Of a stretch of 37,399 bases of DNA, positions 18,865 to 27,982 are shown piece after piece (positions within the stretch are counted from its first letter, which is position 1; every line of letters begins with the position of its first letter). Under the pieces are notes generated by a model that was not told the origin of the DNA, ran no database searches, and saw only the letters and a list, made by a program, of their open reading frames with translations. The DNA is from Candidatus Zhuqueibacterota bacterium. GTDB taxonomy: Bacteria > Zhuqueibacterota > Zhuqueibacteria > Residuimicrobiales > JAFGEC01. The position numbers and the translations under genes are program-made. Location of the stretch: positions 1 to 37,399 of the forward strand of contig JAFGEC010000212.1 in the NCBI GenBank assembly GCA_016931775.1. Direction: 5' to 3'.

Positions 18865-19246
18865 TTTTCAAATCTCCAATACACCAGAAGAATACATTAT
18901 TCTACATCTCAAGCAAAAAGTATACCAAAATTATTTATTTCGATTATTTCACTCTCATTTTCATTTTAGAAAAAACAAATATAACGATTGGTGAAAAGAC
19001 CATATTTTTTTGGTTAAAAGACAGCATTTTTGATCAATCTTGTCTCTTACTTCCGTCAAATAATTGTGACATAATACATTAAAAACTTGTAATTATTTAT
19101 ATTTTCAAAATACTTGAACACGTTCATTGCCTAAACACTTGTCTTTTCAAATTAATCATTTTATTTTCGTGAAATGATTTTGAGCATTATAATTTATAGC
19201 AAATTTAGTGCCAATATTAAATGCGGGGGAAACCCCGCATTTTCCT
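18865..19246. other. Intergenic region upstream of the three-gene operon
   Basis: 382 bases, AT-rich. It holds the terminator of the 22009-19247 gene and presumably the promoter of the 18864 operon. A 14-base sequence at 19063-19076 (ATTGTGACATAATA) matches 8639-8652 at 13 of 14 positions. No small gene was found. Confidence 0.5.
19219..19242 (-). terminator. Probable terminator of the 22009-19247 gene
   Basis: The stem pairs ATGCGGGG with CCCCGCAT around a 4-base loop, directly after the stop codon. The following minus-strand sequence is TTTAATATT, so the T tract is weak. Confidence 0.7.
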
Positions 19247-22009
19247 CTATTTAATAAACTCCATCTTTTTAGTCTTGTTATGACCGTTAACCTCCAGCTT
19301 GTAAAGATATACACCACTGGGGACTATTTTACCGCTTTCGTTCGATCCATCCCAAACCACTGTGTGAGCCCCTGCCGTTCGATGCTCTGAAATAAGAGTC
19401 CTGACTTTTTGTCCCTGTAGGTTGAACACAGTAAGCGTGCAGAAGCCTTCATCACGAAGCGTGTAACAAATAGAGGTCTCCGGATTGAATGGATTTGGAT
19501 AGTTCTGTTCGAGAGCATACCCGACCGGAACCAATGCCGTCGCCTCAACAGGGCCATGCATTTTTATCTGACCATCATAACTTACATCAGCCAATTTATA
19601 AAAATATGTTTTATTGGCTTCAATATTGTGATCCATAAAACTGTATGTTTTTTCTACGGCACTGTTACCCGCGCCCGATATGATATAGCTGTTGATATTG
19701 ATATAATTTCCGTTTTTCGAGTCACTCCGGTAAATAAAAAATCCCATATTGTTCGTTTCCGATTGAGTTACCCATTCAAGACGTACGCCATTGTTCTGGG
19801 GTATCGCCTTAAAAGTCGTCAGTTCGACCGGTATTACTTCAGGATCAAGATAATCCACAATTCCATTTTGGTTTAAATCTGCATGAGAATCGTCAATTGT
19901 AGCCACTCCGTCATTATCATCGTCCGGATCACGCCAGTCCGGTAAATCCGTAGCATCGGAATTTTGCATGGGAGCATTGGAACCTGCAGCGTTGTAAACA
20001 GGATCGGGGCCGGGCACGGTATCATAGCCGTCGTCCATTCCATCCCCATCGTTATCACTTCCTGTTGGTGTTGTATCGGGCTGCCCGTCTTTATTACTAT
20101 CGTGACCCTCTATATCATCGGGTACACTATCCTGATCGGAATCAGGATCGAGAAAGTCCGGCGTCCCATCATTATCCGTATCAACAGCGCCCAACATTTG
20201 AATGCTAGATTTTTCAACACCATTTGCAGATTTTAGCAAGCTTGGTTGTCCTTCGTCGATGTCGCAAATACCATCGTTATCACTGTCAATATCCAAACGA
20301 TTGGGTACTCCATCACCGTCTGTATCTTCATCGCCTTCAATCACATCGAGCAGGCCGTCGTTATCATCATCGTCATCCAGATCATCCAGAATACCATCGC
20401 CATCGCTATCAACGCCGTCACAATACAGGTTCATCACGACAGGCGCTCCAAGTTCAAAACCGTGAATCAGTTCAGTCCCAGGAGGCGGGATTTTCAGTGC
20501 CCGGATACTGATATGCGGGGTGTCATACCACCAATAAATCTCACCGGATTGACCCGCTAGCTGGTTAAATTCTATTGTAAATCCCGCAAACGGACTCCAT
20601 GTTTCTCCATCCGGGCCGCCCAGTTGTACATAGGGAGAAAACTCCTTAACGGCGGCCTGAAATTCCAGCACACCTGCAGGCGCTGTATAGCGCCAGTGCA
20701 ACACATAATCCGTCTCCGGGAAAGCCCAGTAGCTGGGTGTTACGGAAATGATCTGTTGACGAAAAACCTCATCCACAACAGCAGAGTTTTGCAATTGATA
20801 AATTCCTCTGACAGATCCGTCGGTTGTTCGGACATCAAACCACAGATCGATTGATGCCGAATTCCCGACACATTGAAGATTTTCCGTTCGAATGCGCATA
20901 TCCATAAGGGGATTTTCTGAAGTCGGAAGTAAATAAAGCCGGACCTCAGCAAGATGTCCCATTTGCTCATGGTGTATGGTCTCGACACCGGTTTGTCCTA
21001 CCTTTAATGCTTCGATGAAAAATGACCCCGGCAGCCAATCGATGTCTCCGGTGTCACTGGCAAATTGCCGGAACTTTATCTCAAAGACCACTACTGTCGT
21101 CCAATCGCCCGGTTGAGGTCCACCAAAATCCATATATGGCGAACCTGAATTGTGAGTGAAAGAAAATTCAACCGTACCATCGTCTTTATCCCAGTGCCAA
21201 TCCCTCAAATAATCCGTATCCGGAAAGTTACAACTTTTGAGTTGAACCGATTTTATCAATCCTTGAAAACGGTCGACAAAAAGAATAGCGTTCTGCAGCG
21301 TCTCAATGGACCTGCCGGAACCGTCTGTCGTGCTGATATCGACATAAAAATCAAAGGTTCCCTCGTTGATAGTGTAAATGATGTTATCGATGCGCATCCG
21401 CATATCCATTACATCCTTTTCAGGTGGTTGATCCGATAAGGGAATTTGAATGGGTGTGCCCAGCTCATCTTTATGAATTGTTTCTGTTCCACCTCCGGAT
21501 AATTTTGCCGCTCGCACATTAAAATGCGGTGTTACATCCGCCCAAACAATTGTACCGGTCGCTCCGGGTACCTGATCGAATACAAAATGTACTTTAAGAA
21601 CCAGCCACCAGTCATTCACTGTTGGGCCGCCGACCGCCACGGGTGTCGAGCCTTCAAAAAAAGCGGTCTGAAACTCTATTACACCGTCAACCTGAGTCCA
21701 TCGCCAAATCTGGTTGTAAGCGTTCGATGGGAAAACCCACTCTACCACTTGTGCATCCGTCACGGCTGCGGCAAAATTTTCGTCAAACTGTGCATCATTT
21801 TGCATTTGCGCGATGAGCCTGCTGGCACCATCAGTAGTCCGCACTTCAAATACTAAATCAAATTCTCCGGTGTTACCTGAAAAAGTCAGGTTCTCAACAC
21901 GTACCTGCATATCCATTGACGGATTTTCACTAATAACCTGAGCCCATCCCTGATGATAAAGCAAAAAAATGGTAATTACAAAAATTATAAATAGATATCG
22001 CTTTATCAT
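19247..22009 (-). CDS. Secreted protein: three MDMR modules, TSP3-like Ca-binding region, sorting domain
   Basis: 920 aa; ATG 22009 with AGGAGG upstream and a signal peptide (MIKRYLFIIFVITIFLLYHQGWA). MDMR modules begin at residues 32 (variant MDMQ), 201 and 369, directly adjacent to each other with no DUF11 between, unlike the 8530-4208 protein. Residues about 535-735 are acidic calcium-binding repeats of the thrombospondin type-3 kind (DSDGDGILDD, DTDGDGVPNRLD, DSDNDGICD, DTDNDGTPDFLD). A fibronectin-III-like segment (EWVTQSETNNMGFFIYRSD) and the sorting domain (NYPNPFNPET, PSGVYLYKL, MEFIK) follow. Calcium probably stiffens the acidic linker outside the cell. It appears to be a single-gene transcription unit between the terminators at 22514 and 19219. 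Confidence 0.85.
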   Translation of the reverse strand: MIKRYLFIIFVITIFLLYHQGWAQVISENPSMDMQVRVENLTFSGNTGEFDLVFEVRTTDGASRLIAQMQNDAQFDENFAAAVTDAQVVEWVFPSNAYNQIWRWTQVDGVIEFQTAFFEGSTPVAVGGPTVNDWWLVLKVHFVFDQVPGATGTIVWADVTPHFNVRAAKLSGGGTETIHKDELGTPIQIPLSDQPPEKDVMDMRMRIDNIIYTINEGTFDFYVDISTTDGSGRSIETLQNAILFVDRFQGLIKSVQLKSCNFPDTDYLRDWHWDKDDGTVEFSFTHNSGSPYMDFGGPQPGDWTTVVVFEIKFRQFASDTGDIDWLPGSFFIEALKVGQTGVETIHHEQMGHLAEVRLYLLPTSENPLMDMRIRTENLQCVGNSASIDLWFDVRTTDGSVRGIYQLQNSAVVDEVFRQQIISVTPSYWAFPETDYVLHWRYTAPAGVLEFQAAVKEFSPYVQLGGPDGETWSPFAGFTIEFNQLAGQSGEIYWWYDTPHISIRALKIPPPGTELIHGFELGAPVVMNLYCDGVDSDGDGILDDLDDDDDNDGLLDVIEGDEDTDGDGVPNRLDIDSDNDGICDIDEGQPSLLKSANGVEKSSIQMLGAVDTDNDGTPDFLDPDSDQDSVPDDIEGHDSNKDGQPDTTPTGSDNDGDGMDDGYDTVPGPDPVYNAAGSNAPMQNSDATDLPDWRDPDDDNDGVATIDDSHADLNQNGIVDYLDPEVIPVELTTFKAIPQNNGVRLEWVTQSETNNMGFFIYRSDSKNGNYININSYIISGAGNSAVEKTYSFMDHNIEANKTYFYKLADVSYDGQIKMHGPVEATALVPVGYALEQNYPNPFNPETSICYTLRDEGFCTLTVFNLQGQKVRTLISEHRTAGAHTVVWDGSNESGKIVPSGVYLYKLEVNGHNKTKKMEFIK
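19836..20415 (-). repeat. Acidic Asp-rich calcium-binding repeats (TSP3-like)
   Basis: About ten D.D.DG-type motifs lie in about 195 codons. At the DNA level they show as repeated ATC/GTC-rich triplets on the plus strand. This is a known extracellular calcium-binding repeat class that often precedes C-terminal anchoring domains. Confidence 0.8.
20410..21916 (-). repeat. Three adjacent MDMR modules
   Basis: Module starts are at 21916, 21409 and 20905, spacing 507 and 504 bases. This gives the module's own length as about 168 residues, independent of DUF11. Confidence 0.85.
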
Positions 22010-22230
22010 TTCATCCTCCTATTTTTTATGACAATAGTGTCAAAAATAACGACCACTTTGATTATTTTTATTTGTCGAAATTTAGCTTTATATGTTTAAT
22101 TTTATTAAACTTTGTTCTGCGAATATTTTGGTGCTCACATAAAATGAGCAAATAGAATGCCAAACAACAGTAATTTCCTAATTATTAAATCATTTATGCA
22201 ATTTTTTTACCGGCCATTCATAACCGCAAC

Positions 22231-22274
22231 AATAATCGTACCAAAATACATTGAGATACAAAAGTACGATCATT
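22231..22274. promoter_or_regulatory. Imperfect inverted repeat, candidate operator
   Basis: AATAATCGTAC at 22231-22241 and GTACGATCATT at 22264-22274 pair at 10 of 11 positions with a 22-base spacer. It lies about 220-265 bases upstream of the 22009 gene. The role is unknown; it could be a protein site or chance. Confidence 0.3.
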
Positions 22275-22513
22275 CTATTCTTTAAACATTTGCGCCACCA
22301 AATCGATTCGCTGTTCCAAGATGAAATGCCCTTTTTTGTAAGAAATTCACTCCGGAGGTAATAAAATACCGAGGCTAAGCAGCATGAGAACCATAATTAA
22401 AGCAAAAATATCCCGTTACCTTCATCATTAAAAGATAGTAATTTATTTTTCTCGTGCAAATAATAATTTTCTCCAAATAATTTTTTTAAAACAGATAAAC
22501 GTCTCCCCTATTG

Positions 22514-22555
22514 AAAAAAAGCCTGCTTCCCTGCACAATAGCCGGGAAGCAGGCT
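22514..22555 (-). terminator. Strong rho-independent terminator of the 26846-22566 gene
   Basis: A 12-bp perfect stem (AGCCTGCTTCCC pairing with GGGAAGCAGGCT) has a 12-base loop. On the minus strand it runs into seven T, about 10 bases after the stop codon. Confidence 0.92.
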
Positions 22556-22565
22556 GACCATCGGT

Positions 22566-25500
22566 CTATTTGAGAAATTCCATTTTTCGAATTTCGATAT
22601 AACCATTAACCCGAAGCTCATAGAGATAAATACCACTGGGCATGATGTTTCCCGTATCACCCTTGCCGTCCCAGCTTATCACATGGGTTCCTGCAGAACG
22701 ATATCCCGCGGTAAGAGTACGTACTTTTTGCCCTTTTAGATTAAATATTTTTATCTCGCATTGACCGGCTGCTTTTAATTTGAACCGGATTTTTGTTTCA
22801 GGATTAAAAGGATTTGGATAATTCTGTTCCAGTACATATTCAGATGGCGCTTCGATATGAACGGTTTTTACTTCTTCATGCATGGTAACTTGGCCTTTAT
22901 AATCCACATCGGCGAGCTTGTAAAAATAAGTTTTTCCGGCCAGAACTGTACGATCCGTATAATGATAATCCCGGCCCACTTCACTGGTCCCAAGGCCTTT
23001 TAAAAGTTCCCGGTTAAGTTTTATAAAACCGCTCATATTTTCTTCAGCACGATAAATATCAAATCCGAGGTTTTCGGTTTCGGACTGCGTCGTCCAACTT
23101 AACTCGACGGTATTTCCCATTGCAACAGCCGTAAACGCAGTTAATTCAACTGGTAGAGGAATGTTGGTCAATTCTGCCGGGAGATCTCCAATTTCAACAC
23201 CCGTTATATCCTGATCGATATCATCCAAAACACTGTATGTGGGATCCGATGTCCAACTGACGGCGCCAAAATCATCTATCATTATATAAATGATCGTTAA
23301 TCGCAGTACTTCTGTCCAGGTACCGTCCAGAATTCTGGGCGGTGGGGTACTGTTCCAGGTATACTGATAGCTGACTCGCCGGGTCAAGGGATCATAACCT
23401 TCAGTTTCGGTATAATGATGTACCGCGTCAAAATATTGATTTGAAAAGTTGACATTTGCCGGAGCCGGAATTTGACCGGCCAGAATCGGATCCAGTTCGA
23501 TAATATCCTGGAAATTACCGATAGAGTAAGTCAAACCGTCATTGGAATGTGCCTCAACGGCAAATACCAGTTCCCCTTCACCGGGATTAGGTGTGTTGTA
23601 GGTATTGCTGATAAAGACAAGACGCGTATCAATACCGCCCAGCTGACCGGCGATGGAGTGACAATCGATATTGTTCATATCGTTATTATCCGGTGCGCTG
23701 GAGTTGTATATCCACGCACAATTGGTCACCGGTAAATCGTTGAGCAGACCGGTAATCTGCAAGACTGCGGATCCGCCAGCTGTCAGTGTGCCAACATCCC
23801 AAATTCCGGTAGCAGGATTATAGTTTCCACCGCTGTTATCACTTTGATAATCAATACCCACCGGCAGTTTATCAAAAACCTGCACATCATTGGCAGCACC
23901 AGGACCGCCATTTGTAACGGTTATTTGAAAGGTAACCGGTTGGCCGATAACGGGTGTTGTGGTGACGATCGTCTTTGTTACACTCAAATCAGCCGGAGTA
24001 ACTCCGTCTGTAACCGTGACAAATACCTCTTCACCATTATTGTCCAGATTGGAATCTCCCGGCGTCACCCGGGTAATGACGGCATAATTCGACAATTCGC
24101 CGGTTTGTTTTGTAGTGACATTCAAAGTCAAAGTCGCACTGTTCGTAGCCGTCAACGATCCGATATCCCAAATTCCGGTCGTTTCATCAAATGTACTGCC
24201 AACAGGGATGACACTGTATCCATGCAAATGAAAACCAGCATGCAAGAGATCCGTGACCTGTACGTTGGCGGCATCACCCGGTCCGTTATTTGTCACGTGA
24301 ATTATAAACTGTACGGAACCGCCCAAAGTTGTACTTGTCGGATTGGCTGTTTTTGTCAGTTCCAGATCCGGTACAACCTGTAATGGATCGTCAATTTCTA
24401 TTGTTTCATATTCGGTATTATTGGTTGAGTCAGGATCTGTTGCGCTTGATCCGGTAATCACCGCATGGTTGGTCCACACACCGACTTGTGCTGCCGTTGT
24501 ATTGATCGTCATTATTGAGGACGCGCCGGCGGCTACGGAAGCGATGCTCCAGGTTAAAGTCCTGTTTCCCGGATTCCAATTACCCGGGGGTATGCTGCCG
24601 TTATAAGTAACACCGACCGGAACATAATCAACAATCGTCACACCGGAAGCCGCATCCGGACCATTATTATGCACGGTGAGTGTATATATCACCGGATCAT
24701 TCACACTGGGTGTAGTGGTCAACACCGATTTCCACACCTCGAGGTCGGCGATTGTAGCCACCGGTTGTATTTCAAAGGTCACCTCGTCATCATCGTTATC
24801 CGGATTCGGATCGATAGAATTGGAACCCGCAACGAGCGCCACATTTCTCCATTCACCGGCTGAAGCGGCAGTGGTATTGATCGTTAACACAGCGCTTACG
24901 CCGTTGGCGATCGAAGCGACATTCCATATCACCGTTCGTTGCGCGGCGTTATAGGCTCCCGTCGGTACACTGCTCACATAAGTCACACCGGCAGGCAAAG
25001 TATCTACAACCGTTACGGAGGTTGCCTCATCAGGCCCGGCATTGTAAACCGCCAATGTAAAAGTTATGGCTGTTCCTACAGGTATAGGCGGAGGCGAACT
25101 CGGACTCATGGACTTGGTCATCTGCAAATCAGAATCGTTCAGTATCTGTGGTTCTTCAACAAAAATTGTTACACAATCAGAATTGTTGTCCGTGTTGCTG
25201 TCGTTTGCATCTGCACTGTAAATAAAAGCACAATTGGTGATATATCCGGTGCGGGTCACCGTTCCTGTGAGCCGTAATGTTCTTGAAGCACCGTTTCCTA
25301 ATGTAATAATCTGCCAAATTCCCGTCGCCGGTTCATAGGCCCCACTGGCATTATCACTTACATAATCGATGCCGACCGGTAAATGATCCTGAATCGATAT
25401 CTCTACAACCGCATCGGGACCGTTGTTGGTAACGGTGATATTAAATTCAACGTTATCCCCCAAAACCGGATTGGGAGAACTGATCAGTTCTTTATTAATA

Positions 25501-26846
25501 GCCAAATCAGCATTTACTTGGTGCTGGCCGACCAGTACGTATGCCCAGGCATCGTTGTTATCCAAAGAATCATCCCCACTGGCACGGGTGATAAGCGCGT
25601 AATTGGAGAGCAACCCCGCTTCATCGGCGGTTGCCTGGATTTCCAGTGTTGCCGTTTCTCCAACACCCAGAGAAATATTCGACCAAATACCGGATGCCGG
25701 ACTATAGCTCCCTTCGGAAGGAGAATTATTCATGTATGTAAAGCCATCATGCAATATATCCGTAACCTCAACATCGGTCACGGTTCCCGGTCCGTCGTTT
25801 GTGACCGAAACGGTAAAAGTCACCGTTCCACCCACATCCTGCGTTGTAGGATTGGCTGTTTTAGTGAGCCTTACTTCCGGCTCGGTAACAGCGGGATCAT
25901 CAACATAAACAGAAGCATACTCACTATTGTTCCATGGATTCGGATCCGTGGTATCCGCTGCGACAACGACTGTGTGGTTGGTCCACAAACCCGCTTGACC
26001 GGCAATACCGTTTATGGTGAACGTTTGCTCCATTCCGGCCGCCAGGGAAGCGATGGTATATATGATCGTCCGGCTACCAGAATTCCAGGTTCCTCCCGGA
26101 CTACTGATATAGATAATACCTGGAGGCAAATAATCTTCTACGACAATATTGGTATTATCATCCAGGCCTTTATTTCGCACGGTAACCGTATATGTGACCG
26201 CCTGTCCGATGTCCGGATAAGTGGGAATAACACTTTTCAGTATTTCAATATCCGATTCCGATACCTGACCGCAGTACAATGGTACATCCAGGGGGCAAGA
26301 AAGTTCCCGATTGTAGATCGTCTCGGGATCCGCACCGGGCCCACTGTAAGCACGAACGTTATAATGCGGGGTATATCCCCACCAATCGATCACACCCAGC
26401 GTACCGACGTCCTGATGGCATCTTACATGAAATCCAACAACTGCATGCCACGTGAGAGAATCAGGACCACCGTACACAGCTGCTTCTACAAAGTATTTTT
26501 TATTCATGCTGAATTCAAGAACACCCGCCTGGGGTGTAAAACGCTCATGCAGCACATAACTATCAAAGGGTATATTCCACTGAAAAGAAGTAATGGTATC
26601 AATCAATGCATTAAAGTGAGGATCAAATAAAATGGAATTCTGCATCTGACTGATGTACCATTCACTGCCATCCGTGGTACGGACGTCAAACCATAACTCC
26701 ATCGTCATTGAATCACTATCACAGGTCACCTCGCCGATACGAACCCGCATATCCATAACCGGATTGTCGGCCTGGGCAAGTGCTTCCATATTTAAGCCCG
26801 CCAAGATCACTAATGCAGTGATAATAATAAAAGTTCGAGAAAACAT
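22566..26846 (-). CDS. Giant secreted protein: MDMR module, seven DUF11 domains, diverged module, sorting domain
   Basis: 1426 aa; ATG 26846 with AGGAGG upstream and a signal peptide (MFSRTFIIITALVILAGLNMEALA). An MDMR module starts at residue 31 (NPVMDMRVR, FDVRTTDGSEW, GYTPHYNVRA). Seven DUF11 domains follow (VTVTN.GP, DPNP.N[ND] motifs). A segment after the last DUF11 (IDTRLVF ... EAHSNDG ... FQDIIELDP ... TWTEVLRLTI ... GAVSWTSDPTYSV) lines up with the MDMR module and looks like a strongly diverged copy. A fibronectin-III-like segment (LSWTTQSETENLGFDIYRA) and the sorting domain (NYPNPFNPET, PSGIYLYEL, MEFLK) close it. It is the outermost array gene, divergent from the GT2-gmd operon across a 311-base region, and ends at a strong terminator. 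Probably a surface fibre or adhesin; ligand unknown. Confidence 0.85.
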   Translation of the reverse strand: MFSRTFIIITALVILAGLNMEALAQADNPVMDMRVRIGEVTCDSDSMTMELWFDVRTTDGSEWYISQMQNSILFDPHFNALIDTITSFQWNIPFDSYVLHERFTPQAGVLEFSMNKKYFVEAAVYGGPDSLTWHAVVGFHVRCHQDVGTLGVIDWWGYTPHYNVRAYSGPGADPETIYNRELSCPLDVPLYCGQVSESDIEILKSVIPTYPDIGQAVTYTVTVRNKGLDDNTNIVVEDYLPPGIIYISSPGGTWNSGSRTIIYTIASLAAGMEQTFTINGIAGQAGLWTNHTVVVAADTTDPNPWNNSEYASVYVDDPAVTEPEVRLTKTANPTTQDVGGTVTFTVSVTNDGPGTVTDVEVTDILHDGFTYMNNSPSEGSYSPASGIWSNISLGVGETATLEIQATADEAGLLSNYALITRASGDDSLDNNDAWAYVLVGQHQVNADLAINKELISSPNPVLGDNVEFNITVTNNGPDAVVEISIQDHLPVGIDYVSDNASGAYEPATGIWQIITLGNGASRTLRLTGTVTRTGYITNCAFIYSADANDSNTDNNSDCVTIFVEEPQILNDSDLQMTKSMSPSSPPPIPVGTAITFTLAVYNAGPDEATSVTVVDTLPAGVTYVSSVPTGAYNAAQRTVIWNVASIANGVSAVLTINTTAASAGEWRNVALVAGSNSIDPNPDNDDDEVTFEIQPVATIADLEVWKSVLTTTPSVNDPVIYTLTVHNNGPDAASGVTIVDYVPVGVTYNGSIPPGNWNPGNRTLTWSIASVAAGASSIMTINTTAAQVGVWTNHAVITGSSATDPDSTNNTEYETIEIDDPLQVVPDLELTKTANPTSTTLGGSVQFIIHVTNNGPGDAANVQVTDLLHAGFHLHGYSVIPVGSTFDETTGIWDIGSLTATNSATLTLNVTTKQTGELSNYAVITRVTPGDSNLDNNGEEVFVTVTDGVTPADLSVTKTIVTTTPVIGQPVTFQITVTNGGPGAANDVQVFDKLPVGIDYQSDNSGGNYNPATGIWDVGTLTAGGSAVLQITGLLNDLPVTNCAWIYNSSAPDNNDMNNIDCHSIAGQLGGIDTRLVFISNTYNTPNPGEGELVFAVEAHSNDGLTYSIGNFQDIIELDPILAGQIPAPANVNFSNQYFDAVHHYTETEGYDPLTRRVSYQYTWNSTPPPRILDGTWTEVLRLTIIYIMIDDFGAVSWTSDPTYSVLDDIDQDITGVEIGDLPAELTNIPLPVELTAFTAVAMGNTVELSWTTQSETENLGFDIYRAEENMSGFIKLNRELLKGLGTSEVGRDYHYTDRTVLAGKTYFYKLADVDYKGQVTMHEEVKTVHIEAPSEYVLEQNYPNPFNPETKIRFKLKAAGQCEIKIFNLKGQKVRTLTAGYRSAGTHVISWDGKGDTGNIMPSGIYLYELRVNGYIEIRKMEFLK
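23655..26265 (-). repeat. Array of seven DUF11 domains
   Basis: Seven units of about 115-120 codons. Units 4 and 5 share PDEA/PDAA, GVTYV/GVTYN and LTINTTAA elements; units 2 and 6 share KTANPT and LLHAGF/ILHDGF. This suggests pairwise duplications inside the array. Strong opposite-strand open frames in this stretch are by-products of the codon pattern. Confidence 0.8.
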
Positions 26847-27157
26847 TTTTTCCTCCTAAATCTATTGTTTTTTATAAATTAATTCAATATCGTGGCAACT
26901 TTTCCACATGTTGCTCTAACTTTGTGGCACGCATCGGACATAAATGCATTTAAAGAAAACTTTAAAACCATAATTTTTATATATTTAAATTTTTTACATA
27001 CAATGACATATACATTATATCCAAAACACATGCCACGATATTAAAACATTGATAATATCTGAAAAATGTACTACATTATTGGCGGTTACTGCTTATAGCA
27101 CCCATAAAGATCGGATAATATTTTGCACGTTGAATTGATAATTTTGTTTGATGTTAT
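26847..27157. promoter_or_regulatory. Divergent promoter region with long-range inverted repeat
   Basis: 311 bases separate the 26846 gene (minus) from the GT2 gene (plus), so promoters for both must lie here. AATATCGTGGCA (26886-26897) and TGCCACGATATT (27031-27042) are perfect 12-base inverted copies 133 bases apart. A third GTGGCACG lies at 26924-26931. No confident -35/-10 pair was identified. Confidence 0.5.
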
Positions 27158-27982
27158 ATGGAAACTTGTGTCATTATACCCACATATAACCGGGCTCATT
27201 TTGTAAACAGAGCTGTCTTGTCCGTAATCAGGCAGAAAGAAAAACCTGATGAAATAATTATTATTGATGACGGATCCACCGATAATACAGCGACGATTTT
27301 AAATCGTTTTGAAAAAAAGATAAATTATATCAAACAAACCAACTTCGGTGTTTCAGCAGCCCGGAACACCGGCATCCTAAACAGCAAAAGTGAATGGATA
27401 TGTTTCCTAGACTCGGATGATTTTTGGATGCCGGCCAAGTTGGAAATGCAAAAAAAAGCCTTGCGTTCTCATCCGGAATACAAAGTATGTTATACTAATG
27501 AAGTTTGGATTAAAAACAACAAACATCTCAATCAAAGTAAAAAGCACACAAAATACAGTGGCTGGATATATGAAAAATGTCTACCGCTATGCATTATCAG
27601 CCCATCCTCGGTCATGATACACAGGACGGTTTTTGAAAAAACAGGCTTATTCGATGAATCTATGGTCGCGTGTGAGGATTATGATTTATGGCTGCGGATT
27701 ACCAATCATTTCCCGGTTTTATATTTACCGGAAAAATTAATTACGAAAAACGCCGGTAGCTGGCCTCAACTTTCCAGGCAACACAGTCTGGACAAACTGA
27801 GAATCAGGGCGCTTTTTAAAATACTGAATAAGAATGAGTTGTCCCAATCGAAAAAAAATGCGACAATAAATATATTGATCCAAAAATGTAACATCTACAA
27901 GTCAGGTTGCTTACATCATTCAAGAACTGATGAAATTGAATGGATAGAAACAATAATAGCTCAAGTGGAAGGTTTGTCATGA
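27158..27982 (+). CDS. Family 2 glycosyltransferase
   Basis: 274 aa; ATG 27158, no evident Shine-Dalgarno site. The GT-A fold signature is complete: VIIPTYNRA at the N-terminus, IIIDDGSTDNT (Asp37-Asp38, nucleotide-sugar binding), FGVSAARNTG, FLDSDDFW (metal-binding DSD 85-87) and CEDYDLWLR (Glu173-Asp174, catalytic base). The family transfers a sugar from a nucleotide donor to a glycan, lipid or protein acceptor on the cytosolic side of the membrane. No membrane helix is visible. Its stop overlaps the next gene's start (ATGA), so it is translationally coupled to gmd; a GDP-linked deoxy-sugar donor is therefore plausible but not shown. Lys- and Asn-rich composition after residue 200 looks like a family-specific tail. 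Confidence 0.9.
   Translation: METCVIIPTYNRAHFVNRAVLSVIRQKEKPDEIIIIDDGSTDNTATILNRFEKKINYIKQTNFGVSAARNTGILNSKSEWICFLDSDDFWMPAKLEMQKKALRSHPEYKVCYTNEVWIKNNKHLNQSKKHTKYSGWIYEKCLPLCIISPSSVMIHRTVFEKTGLFDESMVACEDYDLWLRITNHFPVLYLPEKLITKNAGSWPQLSRQHSLDKLRIRALFKILNKNELSQSKKNATINILIQKCNIYKSGCLHHSRTDEIEWIETIIAQVEGLS

Larger units (their letters stand above)
22010..22565. other. 556-base intergenic region
   Basis: It contains the strong terminator of the 26846-22566 gene (22514-22555) and an imperfect inverted repeat at 22231-22274. The AT-rich sequence next to 22010 must hold the promoter of the 22009 gene. No open frame of convincing coding character and no RNA gene was recognised. Confidence 0.55.

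Noticed and set aside
23844-24383. 179-codon plus-strand frame
   Set aside because: Same cause: antisense shadow of DUF11 repeats, no ribosome site and no recognisable domain.
25383-26630. 415-codon open frame on the plus strand inside the 26846-22566 gene
   Set aside because: It lies antisense to a DUF11 array with clear protein homology, signal peptide and ribosome site. Repetitive codon use produces the long opposite frame, and the translation resembles no protein.
26920-27042. Possible sigma-54 promoters (TGGCAC / TGGCAT elements)
   Set aside because: The plus-strand TGGCACG lacks a TTGC element at the right spacing. The minus-strand TGGCATGTGTTTTGGA has GG instead of the required GC. 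Kept only as an inverted repeat.
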